64,000 nt of DNA, from NCBI GenBank assembly GCA_025667525.1, contig CM046876.1, positions 531,070,538-531,134,537 of the forward strand, given 5' to 3'. A program made the translations under genes and the position numbers. Positions 21,907 to 33,029 of the stretch are shown here, piece by piece (position 1 is the stretch's first letter; each line of letters opens with the position of its first letter). Under the pieces are notes generated by a model. The model had not been told where the DNA came from and did no database searches. It saw only the letters and a program-made list of their open reading frames with translations. The stretch comes from Glebionis coronaria. Lineage: Eukaryota; Streptophyta; Magnoliopsida; Asterales; Asteraceae.

Positions 21907-23887
21907 TTTAGTTCTCATCTATTTTACTTATTAAGTGTGCGTAACTCAATTTTGAGGTAACTTTATGCATTGATGGTAGTTAATCAGTTACGAGCATAAT
22001 GTTGTGTAATTATCTACCATAAGTCAATCTTTCCTATACATTTCCTATCTATTAGTTCGTCCTATTTTATTCATAGAAGCTAACAGTTAGGTCGATATGA
22101 ATGAAGCCGGTATTTTAACAACCATAAAAAGTCTTCAGCTACATAGGAATAGAAGAGCTTCTCGAGGCCTTGAAAATGGTATAAGTTATTTATAAAATAG
22201 ATATAGCAGTTACTTAAGCCATGTTCTCACATCATATGTTACTTCATTTATTGATGGACATGCAGCAAAAATGAACAATTAAAACTAGCCAAGAAGCTAG
22301 AAGTGAAGTCCCTGGGAACTAAACTAAGAGTGAGGTTGGCGTATAGAGAAGCCAATGGCAGACCTGGAACATTTATTTTGGGTGGGACGAGTTATTTTAT
22401 ACATACCAGAAGAAAAAAATGGACAATAACTTTGAGACGGAAAGTAAAAATTTTACACTACTCGTTACAAACTTTGGGAGGGCCGGAGCCCTCCCCAGCC
22501 CCTTAAGAAATCCGCCCCTGAGATAAGCAGTGGTATATGTTCTTGCATGATACTTTCAAGATCGACACGGTCCTTTCTTTGGGGTAAGTTGACATACTGA
22601 CATATTAAACATGGCAAAATAGACCAATGTCGATTATTGTTAAAGCAAGTTCCTGGTCATCTGACAATTTAAACTTATGGGTGATAAGTGTGATTTAGGT
22701 TTGTGATTTTAGTCGGGTAGTGCAGAAATATAAATATGGTGTGTTTGGATTATGATGCTATTGAATTATAAACGAGGTACATTTAGATTATACTATTAAA
22801 GAAGTGTATTTGGACTATGCCAAGTTATTGAAGTGAAAGAATGTTTTTGGATCATGTAACTCAGACATAAAGTGTCTTCAAATTAGGCCATTCTAGCATA
22901 AGGTGTGTCTGGTTTAGGATGATGCAGAAATATCATGAACTTGAATGAGGTTATTATATGAATGAGCTGTGTTTCGTTTAGGCTAAACATAAGTAAACAA
23001 TGGTTGGAGCGAACTGCAAATATGTTTCACAAGTGTGTATATACAGTACAAACTGATTTTTCCTTGTGTATGCAAATGTGTTTCTAAAGTATGTCAACTT
23101 TCAATTTCGCTTAACATATTCATGTGAATACATCTCAACTAATTTGGATGTCATTTGTTTACTAAGTTTAACATTGCATATAATCAATCATGGACCTTTC
23201 ATTTGTGTATGTTTCGTTTGAGTGTTCTTACCAGATTATGGATCGAAATGGCATAGGAGACCTTGATGAAGTTATAACAAAGGTTTGTTTGTTTGAACAT
23301 TAGTGACTGTAAATCATTATGAAGGTCAGGTTATAAAACAAAGTGGTATGGAGAAATGCAACTCTTCAAAGATAATCTTTCAAGTGTGTACAAGTTATAT
23401 ATATCTTACTTTTCATAATATGTGTAACTTTTTTTTTAACTTTTGAGTTCTATTCATTGATACAGCGCATAGGTGACTTCAAAGTTTCCAATATACAATA
23501 TGTCTTGCACTGTCAGTACTCTTTTGATGACTAAATACAAAATGCCAACTTAACACCAAAAGATCACATTTTTGGTTTTTTACATGTAAACGAAAATTGA
23601 ATTACATTTGAGAACATCATTTGATAACTTATCACAATATAAAATATAGATTGGTAATTATTGAAAGAGAATGATCAGTGCTAGATAAACTTTGTTGTCA
23701 ATGAAAACTATTTTTAAATAGTTTTCATTCATGTTCTGACTTTTGTTAATTAGGCGGTATTAGAATTTTTTTTTTGTGAATAATGTTAGTTAGGGTTGAG
23801 ATTAAGAAGATTATAAGTATTTATGCATGATTCTAATTTAGACTTGATAAACCAATATTAAGAATCCTTTAAAAATAATTTTTAAAG
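21907..23887. other. AT-rich DNA with one weak exon-like stretch
   Basis: Mostly nothing recognisable. An open stretch at about 22279-22506 (plus) has higher coding-like composition and ends in GGGCCGGAGCCCTCCCC..CCGCCCC, a G/C-rich motif common near plant element ends. I do not recognise the peptide and would not call a gene. Confidence 0.4.
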
Positions 23888-23919
23888 CTAGCCGTCCAGT
23901 GGACGGGCCTTAAAGCTAG
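23887..23919 (+). mobile_element. Possible Helitron 3' terminus
   Basis: CCGTCC AGT GGACGG forms a tight hairpin at 23892-23906, followed 9 nt later by CTAG (23916-23919) and T, as at a Helitron 3' end. TTAAAGCTAG occurs on both sides of the hairpin. No 5' end was identified. Confidence 0.4.
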
Positions 23920-24724
23920 TCAAAGAAATAAAGAAAAGTTTTTTTTTGCTAAAGAAATGGGAAGAAAAGGAGAGTGCCAATAGGTCTCAAAGTTGCAAAC
24001 ATGAATCCGTTGACGCGCATATTATCGTCACTAAAAAGATATGATATGCACTCGTTATTAAAACAATTTTTACTTTAATGCTTTTAATTATTGTCTTTTA
24101 ATGTTATATTTCTCATGTAACCTTTTATTACTAAAATGTTTTTTTGTTTTATAAAGGTTATTTTAATTTATTTAATTATATTATAAAAAAGTAATAAATA
24201 AATAAATAAAATTTCATGGGCTTAACATTTCCTATAAATATGATGAAATAATTATTTGATGTCTGCCAACACTTTTTACTCATAATCAGGGACGGAGCTA
24301 TGCCTTAGCCACCTATAGCACGTATCACACATAGATTAGCCATGTAAATCAGGGCGAATTTGGCTGTTGTAACTCGATTGCAGACACAAAACTGATAAGA
24401 ATGTGCTCAAGAATGAAAAGTATGAAATTTTACAAAAAGAATGAGCTTAAATTCGACTAATGTACTTGTATAAAGTAAAGGTTTGTGATGTATGCGTATC
24501 TGTTCGGATCGGATGAAAAATACGGTCATTTTGAGCCATTTACACATTTGCCCCTTAGTGTTTCTAGATTTTACACATTTGACTTATATTTTTTGTTTTA
24601 AAAAATGTAAAAAAACATAAAACTAATGAAAGTAACGTTATTAACTCATGAAAACACTAAAACATTACTTTGATAATCACTTAAAGCTAAAATACTAGCT
24701 ATTAGTAAGTTTTAGAAGTCAAAA

Positions 24725-24820
24725 GCTCATAGCATTAAAACTCAGTCTGTGTGGCGGTGGGCTCAAACCCCGTGGATTAGTCGGCCAATGAGTCGGAAAT
24801 CACGGTTACCAAAAAAAAAT
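24725..24820 (+). mobile_element. SINE-like fragment with poly(A)
   Basis: A B-box-like GGGCTCAAACCCCG at 24759-24772 is followed by about 40 nt and an A9 run at 24811-24819. No clear A box is visible, so it is 5'-truncated or diverged. Confidence 0.4.
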
Positions 24821-24833
24821 TTCATTATGGGAA

Positions 24834-24955
24834 TTGATTTGTACACTCAAATTTTTTATTGGAACACTCCAATGTACATTATGTTAAATCACAGTACAAC
24901 TTTTCGATGCACAGTGTAGAGTGTCCCAATAAATTTATAAAGTGTGTAAATCATT
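24834..24955. mobile_element. MITE-like element with ~30-bp inverted ends
   Basis: The left end runs TGATTTGTACACTC through TTATTGGAACACTC. The right end read backwards runs TGATTTACACACTT through TTATTGGGACACTC. The two match over about 30 bp with small gaps, leaving a ~50-bp centre and no coding. The family is not identified and no clear target duplication is seen. Confidence 0.5.
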
Positions 24956-24972
24956 AGCCTTTTATTATTATA

Positions 24973-25060
24973 CTAGACGAATACCCGTGCATAGCTGCAG
25001 AAATTGCCTAGCGACGACATATAGTCAACGATATGATAATTGACTTAATGGTCGAAATTG
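24973..25060 (-). mobile_element. Second Helitron 3' end, same family as 19608
   Basis: CTAGACGAATACCCGTGCATAG on this strand aligns with CTAGACGTGTACCCGCGCATAG at 19608, and the similarity continues through GCAGAAATT..CTAGCG. The flanking base is again A. The matching 5' end was not found, so the element could extend several kb to the right and include the exon-like scraps there. Confidence 0.5.
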
Positions 25061-25390
25061 TGCCCCGGTGAATCGACCAGGTTGACCCAATGGTAGAAAC
25101 CTTGACCCGGTGACTCAACCGGATTGATCCGATGATTGAATCCGTGACCAACTAGGTTGACCCGATGGTCGAACCCGTGGCCCGATGACCAAATCTTGAC
25201 GTACAATGGCTTGAATGAACACAAAATGAAGTAAAAGGACCAATATGAATGATAAAAATGGTTAATAGTGATACAAAAGTAAATTAGATCATATCTTTTA
25301 TGTATAATCCTTGGATATTGATGTCTATTTTAGCATTTTATCAAATCGCACGACGATTTATCAAGTTCGTGACCATCTTATAAACTGCAG
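25061..25390. other. No gene seen; short CCCGATG/GGTTGACCCGATGG repeats
   Basis: Around 25060-25190 phrases such as GTTGACCCGATGGTCGAACCCGTG recur in diverged form, suggesting a small degenerate tandem repeat. Nothing else is recognised. Confidence 0.4.
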
Positions 25391-25624
25391 GGGGCGGGTC
25401 CAGACGGTGAACATGAAGAAACTTTGATGTCAACACCTCAAACTGCTGGGAACAAGACTCAGGCAGCTAACAAACGTAACCAATCAGTGATGTCCGGGTT
25501 AAAGGCAACAAACGATTTTGAAAATAAATCCTCCCACCTCTGCCCCTACACATTGGTTCAAGGTCAATGTGGACTGTTGTATTATGTTATCGATTCTGAA
25601 CATTTATGTTTTTCTGGACTGTAG
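25391..25624 (+). pseudogene. Exon-like open stretch, unknown protein
   Basis: It begins after a good splice acceptor (AAACTGCAG|GGGG) and stays open for about 77 codons to a TAG at 25622. The N-terminal part is polar and low-complexity (GEHEETLMSTPQTAGNKTQ, AANKRNQS), like a disordered protein tail. It may be a gene fragment captured by the adjacent Helitron or a relic of a host gene. I cannot assign a function. Confidence 0.3.
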
Positions 25625-26902
25625 AGTAATTTTCTAACAGCGTCAAATATGCTATCGGAGCGGCTACACGCCTGCACATGATTAGCATTGTGTGGGCTAT
25701 CCTCCTCCAATGTTAAATACAATAAAGCTTTACTACAATGGTTTTATAGAACTTCGATTTTTTCTTAACTATGAGCAACTTACCACTGAAATCAAGATTA
25801 AAACTAATAAGTTCAACATATTTTTTAGTACCAGCAACGGTGGGATGTTTATCTCTTCATTGGCATCGATAGTCAAGGGTAGTCTCAAATACCAAAGCTT
25901 ATAAGGTATGTTCTCCCAAAAGATTTCCAACATGCAAGTCTTTAACTAAAGCGTGTGGTTCCCTTTAATTTGTTCAAAACTTAATACAACATAGTCCTAG
26001 CTTACATTAACAGCTCATGGGTTTGACAAAAGAACCAATGCACACAACGTTATCAGGTATATTAAAGAGGAGATGATAAAAATGTTTACCAAAACAAGGA
26101 GACTGGCCTGCAATCAATTCTTGGACAACCATTAATCCTGTCGACATAAAACTTGCATTTTTGCCACCTCTAACAGGGATTTATCTTTGCAAGCTTCAAC
26201 AACAAAAGGTTAACTCTTTCATAAAACCTTACAATGCGGATAATAGAAAAGTTTGTCTTTGGCATTTAGATGAAGCCCTTGGCTTTTTGCTATTACTGTT
26301 CACCAACTTATCTAAACAATTTTATACGAACACTTAAATTTAATCAACAAAAGGTTACCTAAGGGGGTGTTTATTTCATCAACCCTCGTATAATCAAATA
26401 GTCGAGGCAGTAATATAAAAAACCATTTAATCTATAACTGCCGTTCACTATTTCTTATTCTTACGACACAAATTTTTAAATGGAAAACTAAAGGCTTGTT
26501 ATTGAACAGTATAGCATGACTTATATGCGCGTGTCAACCAATATCTATCTCGATAACTGCATAGATGTCGTCCATTGAAAGCCTAATGAACAATAAAATT
26601 TAATGCTTAATAAAGAATGCTAAGATAAATATTTACAGTATGCGTAGAAGTTGATTTTGATGTTATCATTATGTTCTATCTGTTGTGCTTAATATGCCAC
26701 TATAAAAGATAAATCTGGGCCTTAATTTTTTTGAATCGTTAACTACAATAGTTGTACAAATGATATAAACAATAAATTACACTAAACTAAAAATTTCTGA
26801 AAATTATTACCGACCTTCTCAATGGATTCCACAATATTTAAATATGAGGTTGGATGCTATCAAGTACACTAAATATCTTTTATAAAGTAACAGGTTCAGT
26901 AT
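25625..26902. other. No gene recognised
   Basis: AT-rich with scattered short open stretches, none with convincing coding features or repeat structure. Confidence 0.5.
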
Positions 26903-27276
26903 TATAAAGTAGCAGGTTGAAGTATACTATGGTAATGTAATTACCGGGCGTAGCAGGTTCGAAAGCAACCAATTGACACCACATGCCTCGAGCATCAATC
27001 TTCCTGCAAAATGACTAAGAAAATTCATGTTTACACAAGCACACATAATCCAAATCCACCCATAAACTTACATAACGAAACATTCATATTTTAAAGTAGC
27101 AGGTTGAAGTATACAATGGGGTAATGTAATTACCGGGCGTAGCAGGTTCGAAAGCAACCAATTGACGCGACATGCCCCGAGCTTTAATCTTCCTGCAAAA
27201 TGACTAAGACGAGTCATGTTTACACAAACACACATAATCCAAATCCACCCATAAACCTACATAATGAAACATTCAT
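26903..27276. repeat. 187-bp tandem duplication carrying a 59-nt exon-like unit
   Basis: Two head-to-tail copies (about 26903-27089 and 27090-27276). On the minus strand each contains TTTTGCAG|GAAGATT...GCCCG|GTAATTAC, a clean acceptor and donor around 59 nt: 26945-27003 and 27134-27192. One frame of both reads RGM..QLVAFEPATP, with differences between copies mostly in the first half. The splice sites and the core are conserved in both. It looks like an internal exon of an unidentified minus-strand gene duplicated with its flanking introns. Confidence 0.55.
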
Positions 27277-29069
27277 AACCTGATCGAATTTAAATAAATT
27301 AGTAGGTTGAAGTTAACTACAACAATACCTTCGAAGCAAGTAAATACATAAAGAGTGTGTATTTCTTATATAGTCATAGTGATTGGCGTTACAAGTTTAT
27401 ATGCATGGCTGTAATATCATTTCCAAGTTTAGATATTAATGATATTCTATAAAATGCATGAGACATAGTACTGTGCATATCATATATGCATGGCTGTAAA
27501 TATCATTTCCAAACTTTATGCATGACAACATAACAGATTTTAAACTTTTCAAACCGGTGATACAAGAAACTTACAACACAAGCTACATAGGAATTTTCAA
27601 GTTTCAACATTAGCTATCCCTTATTTATAATTACCGAAGAGATTACTTTTTCCTCTAGTTTCGTTGTTATCTTTAAAAGTCTCCCATCTTGTCCCCATTG
27701 ATACCCTTGAATGGTTTAATGGTACGTAGTAATCTTTAACTTGAAAGGTTCATTGCGTTTGAGAAAGCAGCTACCCACGTGCTTCTTCAAATTCTATGTA
27801 TTCATCTCCTAACAACGCGGATAATAATCAGTTATCCCAAAGCTTTTGCCAAACACTCTAATCACATTATTTTTTTTAAACGTCATAAAACGCAAGCCCA
27901 AACACCCAATAAGCAGAGAACGGATTTGTACTCTGACTAATTGTACTCTGATATATGTAAAAATGTAAAACGGATGTTCAAGTAGCTGACTAGACGAACA
28001 ACTATACGTGATTGAATGTGTCACCTTCAGAAATCTATCGTATGGTATTGAATATAAAAGAGTGTTGTGTTGACTTGAGCTACAAAAAAGATAACATGGA
28101 CATCACCATCTTGGCTCAAAGACCTTTCAGATGTACAGAATTTGACCAACTGGGGCTAGCACAACCAATGATGTCCTTTGGGAAGTTGTTACCAAATTTA
28201 ACTCGTCGTAATAAATAAAAAGTTCACCATTTAACCATTTTTATAGAGACCAAAGTTTAACAACTCCATCGATACATGGATTAGATGATTTACCGAGCTA
28301 AAACAACGTTTCTTGGGCAACTTAATGCAAATTCAAGAAAGTACCAAATTTCTAATTAATATGGTGGCCATTTACATATTTTCTGCCCAGTCTCTCCGAA
28401 TCAGATTGTCACAGGGATGCATACAAGTCACATGAAGTCATGATTATACTATTTGCAGCAACATCTGTTGCAATAAAAACTCAAAAGTATTAACCACGTC
28501 CTATTGTGGATCAACGTTGATAATTCAACAAAGTCACTTGAAAACACCCAGAGTTGACACATTTTTCTTTGTCGGCGATCATTTAAGTCCCAGTGCACTC
28601 AAGTTGATGAGAAAATTAAAATGGCATTTCCATTGAATTGAGTAATGAAAGTTTCACTATCAGACTCAATTAACCTAAAGGAATACATGTTAAACGAATT
28701 CTGTCACAATTTACTTTGATCTATAAGCCAAAAGAGGTCACCTGGAGTTTATGGTCGTTGACCATAGGTGGGTCATTTGTTCAAACCTTCTTTTTGGTAA
28801 ATATGAGTAATCAATACCTCAATTTCTAGATAATCTGGCTAATATTTTGCTTGTTGTTACAACCGGTGTTTTAGAAATGAAGAACGTAATCCTAGCTTTT
28901 CGTACAATAACTCCTCTTAACCAAAGAATTCAACTTAAAAACTATCCACCCTTAGCCATTTCATCAACTAGTCTCTTTTGATGGCTTTAGAGCAAGGCTA
29001 GAGTGCCTAATACCGTACACTAGATTTATTGTCCACCGTCTCTCCAACAACTCTAGCTAAGTATCTATT
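27277..29069. other. No gene recognised
   Basis: AT-rich DNA with short frames only. It may be intronic sequence of the same unidentified minus-strand gene suggested by the exon-like pieces on either side. Confidence 0.4.
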
Positions 29070-29213
29070 ATGCTATATTCTCAAGGACAACACATAAGTT
29101 AAAGACTGTAACACCAACTTTCATAGCTAAATTTGCCCCTCTTCCAAGTTTAGTTGATTTTGAATTCTTCATCTGTGCTGTCAGAGTCGCATAGTCCTCG
29201 CCAATCTGCAATC
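29070..29213 (-). pseudogene. Exon-like open stretch, unknown protein
   Basis: On the minus strand an acceptor-like GTATGCATGCAG precedes an open stretch reading IGEDYATLTAQMKNSKSTK, LGRGANLAMKVGVTV, which ends at a TAA near 29068. The composition is protein-like but I do not recognise a family. It lies just left of a retrotransposon insertion whose target duplication is TGACT, so the host locus originally continued at 36698. Confidence 0.3.
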
Positions 29214-29835
29214 CTGCATGCATACATTGAAAACAAAAATTTATGAATAGATAAACAATGGGAGGATATACGGAGTATACCATGTTGGTCTAGACGAGAG
29301 GTACATCGCCTGACAGAATCAACTTTAGTATGCACATATTATCAAATGTAAAACATGCTAGAAATGGAGCATCGATGAAGTGACTTGATAGGTGTGTAAA
29401 CACACATCCTTTGTACCACTTAATTACAATAATAACCGGGCCAAAACGTGTATTTTATGTCATTTATGTCGGAATTATGCGTGGTTTGTGTTTTTGTTGT
29501 GATTTAGGACGAAAAGGTGAAAAGTGGAGAAAACACGGCTTTCACGGGCTTTTATCGAAGAAAAAGACAAAAGACGAAGTCGAAAGATCAAAAGTGCAAA
29601 AAGAACGAAAGTCCAAGACCAATTCTGAAGATTTATCGAAGAAAAAGTCAAAGGACGAAAGTTTACTAAAAGCCGAAGAACTCAAGTCTAATTTATTGAA
29701 GATTACAAGACGAGTTTAAAGAATCCCAAGACAAAGTCATTGAAGTCAAAAGATTAAAGAAGATTAAGGACTTAAGCATGCAATTAGAGAAAGAAGAAAG
29801 AGGGAGGAAGCTTCCTAAGCTCCTCCCTAATCTCC

Positions 29836-29845
29836 CTATATATAG
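29836..29845 (+). promoter_or_regulatory. LTR TATA box
   Basis: CTATATATAG, conserved in the 3' LTR near 35504-35513, sits after a C/T-rich CTCCTCCCTAATCTCC stretch. It is a likely start region for the element's RNA. Confidence 0.55.
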
Positions 29846-30264
29846 ATTAGATTGTTTTCATTTCAAGTTGTTGGTGGCTTGACAACCCATTCTTCCACAT
29901 TTTCATTTACCTGCACTTTAAATTTATGCACCTTTAATTTCTTGTATTGCACCCTGTTAATTCTAAGTAAGTTTACTTTTAATTGTTGTTAATCTTTACT
30001 TTATTGCTAATATCCTTCTACCTTTCTTGTTTGATTTGTTCTTCATCTTTGTGTTTTCTTGAGTTTTATGGTTTTCAATTAAGTGGGTTTTGATTGATTT
30101 GGCTTTATTTGTTAGTTTTGATGATTTGTTTTGATTGGTTATTGTTAGTAGATAATTTGTGGTTGTTTTGGTTTAATCTTTTGGTTAATCTTGATTAGTT
30201 TTGGTTAAATTCGTGCTCTCTTCTTTTTCCCCGTTCTTCGTTCTAAGTTACTGTTTCTTTCCCA

Positions 30265-30670
30265 GATATTCCGAGTCAGCATTTTTATTCCGTATCAAGT
30301 TAGTTCATTCGGAATATTTTATATTCCGGATCAGAGTCTTTTATTCGGAATATTAATTTATTCCGGATCAAGTGCTTCATTCGGAATATTTGATTATTCC
30401 GGATCAAGTGCTTCATGCGGAATATATTTTATTCCGGATCAACTCATTATTCCGAACGAGTATTTATTCCGGATAAAGTCAATTATTCCGTATGAAGCCC
30501 AATATTCCGAATGAAAGGAAATTCTTCCGGATGAGCTGTTTATTCCGAATAAGCAATTATTCCGGATGAACATATTTATTCCGGATGAAGCCCTTTTATT
30601 CCGGATGAGGATTTTATTCCGGATGAAGTGATTTATTCCGAATGAAGGCTTTATTCCGAATGAAGTATTT
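30265..30670. repeat. Array of ATTCCGGAT/ATTCCGAAT words in the LTR
   Basis: About two dozen copies of ATTCCG or its complement CGGAAT, spaced roughly 12-30 bp, many inside ATTCCGGATGAAG or CATTCGGAATAT. The 3' LTR keeps the array at about 35938-36338 with a few point changes. The first half mixes both orientations; the second half is mostly one orientation. Confidence 0.85.
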
Positions 30671-31023
30671 TCAGTTTTTGAAGTTTTCTGTTTTTAATTT
30701 TTAAGCTTTACTTTTCCCGCCTTTTTCTTTATTTGCATTTTTATTCGCTTTCCTTTTAGTTTAAGTTTAAGTTTGTGTTATTTACTTTATTTCCCTTTTA
30801 AATTTCTCGTAATTTACTTTTCGCCAACTTTTATTTTTTCATTATTGTTTCTTTGACCGTCTTTATTTGATCTTGTCAAGTCTTTATTTTTCATTAGTTT
30901 TAGACAACGACCACCCTTTCATTTGATTCACCAAGAACAACTAATCTCGCACATTTAACCGTGATCAATTCGAAGAGATTCCGAGAAACGAACTTTTCAA
31001 CCTAGTAAAATCTTTACATTAAA

Positions 31024-31039
31024 ATGACGCCGCTGCCGG
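31024..31039 (+). other. Primer binding site, tRNA-Asp-like
   Basis: ATGACGCCGCTGCCGG two to three bases after the 5' LTR; two mismatches to the usual Athila-type TGGCGCCGTTGCCGG. Confidence 0.7.
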
Positions 31040-31226
31040 CTCTTTTCGTGAGGATTAACGGTTTTTTGTGAGAGACGCGTTGGCTTTTGGGATCCTTTCA
31101 CTCGTGAACGTTATTTTTCGTGTCAAAAATTTTCAAAAATCCAAAAACATTTGAAAAATCATAAAAAGCATTTCTTTTTCAAAGTTTTGCACCAAAAATA
31201 TTCTTCTTGCTTATCTATTTTTCTTT

Positions 31227-33029
31227 ATGGATTTTTATGTCCATTGCGTCGGGTGTGGGAGACGATTATACGGGAACGACTCTTGTCAATGGTGTACATG
31301 TGAGAGGTGCGGAAATGATATCGACAATACACAATTCCTATTCGGATTTTGTCCCTTGTGCAACTCGACTAATTCGTCCTTTTTGAATCCACCTCCTGTT
31401 CCCCCGTGCATCTATTGTGGAAGCGATTCTCGTTGGCATGTTTCGTGCCCGGTTCGATACCCGTATGGTCACGAGCAAGAACCGGGGTACAATTATGACA
31501 ATGATAATAGCTATCCACAAGACGCACCCAGTCTTTCTCCTTACCCGTTTTGCAACAACTGTGGGGGTCCTCACGATACTTCTTATTGTCAGCCAATGAA
31601 TTATTATGAGCAAAATCCGTGTCCTCAGTTTTCTTCACCAATGGATTATTATGAACCAAACCCGGTTTCTAATTCTTCTCAACCGATGAACTACTATGAG
31701 CCACAACCATGCTATAATTCAGGTTTTCAACACTTTGAGCCCCCACATCACAACCTCAATCATCAATCCTCTCAGCAAATTAGTCTTGACCAACAACTCA
31801 CTTCTTTGAACCATATTCTAGAAAGTATAGCTCAACTCCGAGCTGACTTGCATCAAAAAAGGCAACCGTTGCTTGATGTGGACGAAACCTTGAAAACCAC
31901 CGACACCTTTTTGAGCTAATTTAGTCGTTTTCCCTTCTTTTCTACACCAAAATGTTTAATTACAACGTGGGATAGAATTGGTGAAATTGAACATACTCGG
32001 GGAGATGAACAACAAAAATTGCTTCATGAGCTTCTCAAGGATGTGGAGGTTATCAAGGAAGAGTTAGCCGACTACGTCACTCCTAACTGGACTCGTCCCA
32101 TCTATTATGATGTTGACGACGACGATGATGTCTACACTTTCAATCAATCTGCTGAAGTTGCTGCTCCTACTCCCGATGTTCCTACTGCGTCTAAGGATCT
32201 AGATTCGTTGAATGAGCTTAGTGATGTTGGTCTTGACAAATTACTGGATGATGAGGTTTGTGACTTACCTGCTATGGAGCCTGAGGACGACGTTGCTCTT
32301 ACGGAAGAGGTCGATCCTAGTGATGACGATTCTTCTCTCCGCTATGAGAATTTCACTTTTGAAATTTCTCAATCTCCACCGGGACATGCGGGCGATGACA
32401 ATTTATTCTCTCCGGCCTACGAGAAGTTCACCGATGAACTTGATCTTGTGGATGAGGTGGAAGACGTGATTCTCCGCGACAGATTAAAGAAAGTGCATCT
32501 TCTTATTGCTCAAATCGAAGAGTTGACTTCTCCTCCTCTCTCTGAATCTTTGCCTCCATCTATTCCTCCCGTTGAAGATAATGACCCATTGCTGGAAGAA
32601 ATCGACATTCACTCCATACCTCCAGGTATTGATGACGATGACATGGAGGGGGATATTATTCTTGATCATTTGCTGCAGGAAGGTATTGACCCAAGTCCCC
32701 CTCCCGAGCACCTTTCATCCTCCCCTTTAGCCACTATTACGGAGGATGAGTGATTTGACCCGGGAGGTGACATTGATCATGCTATCATTGATAGCATTAC
32801 GGATTTGCCGAATGCTCAGCCTCCATTGTCTTTGGGGGATGACAATGTGCTTACTTTACCCACCCCACCTCCCGGGGATCTTGATTTCACATACTTTACG
32901 TATGTTGAAAGGACCTTTCTCCCATACAAGACTTATCCCCCCGCCTCTCCTTTGTTGATGACAACCAGGAACGAGTGCAAGGTCTTTGATCCCGGTATTA
33001 CATTCGAGGCTTCCCCATGGACCATTTAA
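31227..33029 (+). pseudogene. Zinc-knuckle/acidic protein of a non-autonomous element, two stops
   Basis: One reading frame of 601 codons is interrupted only by TAA at 31917 and TGA at 32751; between and after these it stays open to TAA/TAG-type termination at 33029. The N-terminal part is Cys-rich (VGCGRR, CQWCTCERCG, CPLCN, CIYCGSDSRWHVSCP, CNNCGGPHDTSYCQ) with four or more CxxC pairs. A Tyr/Pro/Asn-rich repeat (PMNYYEPNP-like, three times) and a Gln/His stretch follow. The middle is very acidic (YDVDDDDDVY; DDDDMEGDI). A conserved patch LRDRLKKVHLLIAQIEEL is followed by FLPYKTYP..SPLL and VFDPGITF. The layout matches a protein I remember as abundant in Asteraceae, usually fused upstream of gypsy pol; here pol is absent. 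The role is unknown, possibly Gag-like RNA binding. Confidence 0.75.

Larger units (their letters stand above)
29386..31021 (+). repeat. 5' LTR of the 7.3-kb non-autonomous element
   Basis: It starts TGATAGGTGTGTAAACAC. It contains a TATA box (29836-29845), an array of ATTCCGGAT-like words (30265-30670) and long T-rich stretches. A lysine-rich frame at 29461-29719 occurs in both LTRs but is most likely incidental. Followed by the primer site at 31024. Confidence 0.9.

Noticed and set aside
29411..29719. 102-codon lysine-rich frame in the 5' LTR (and 123-codon version in the 3' LTR)
   Set aside because: LTR sequence spanning likely promoter/leader; composition is simple AAG/AAA-rich DNA. Its presence in both LTRs follows from LTR identity and is not independent evidence.
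30265..30670. CRISPR-like repeat array
   Set aside because: Repeat words are 6-13 bp with irregular spacing inside a plant LTR; no spacer/repeat regularity and wrong kind of genome.
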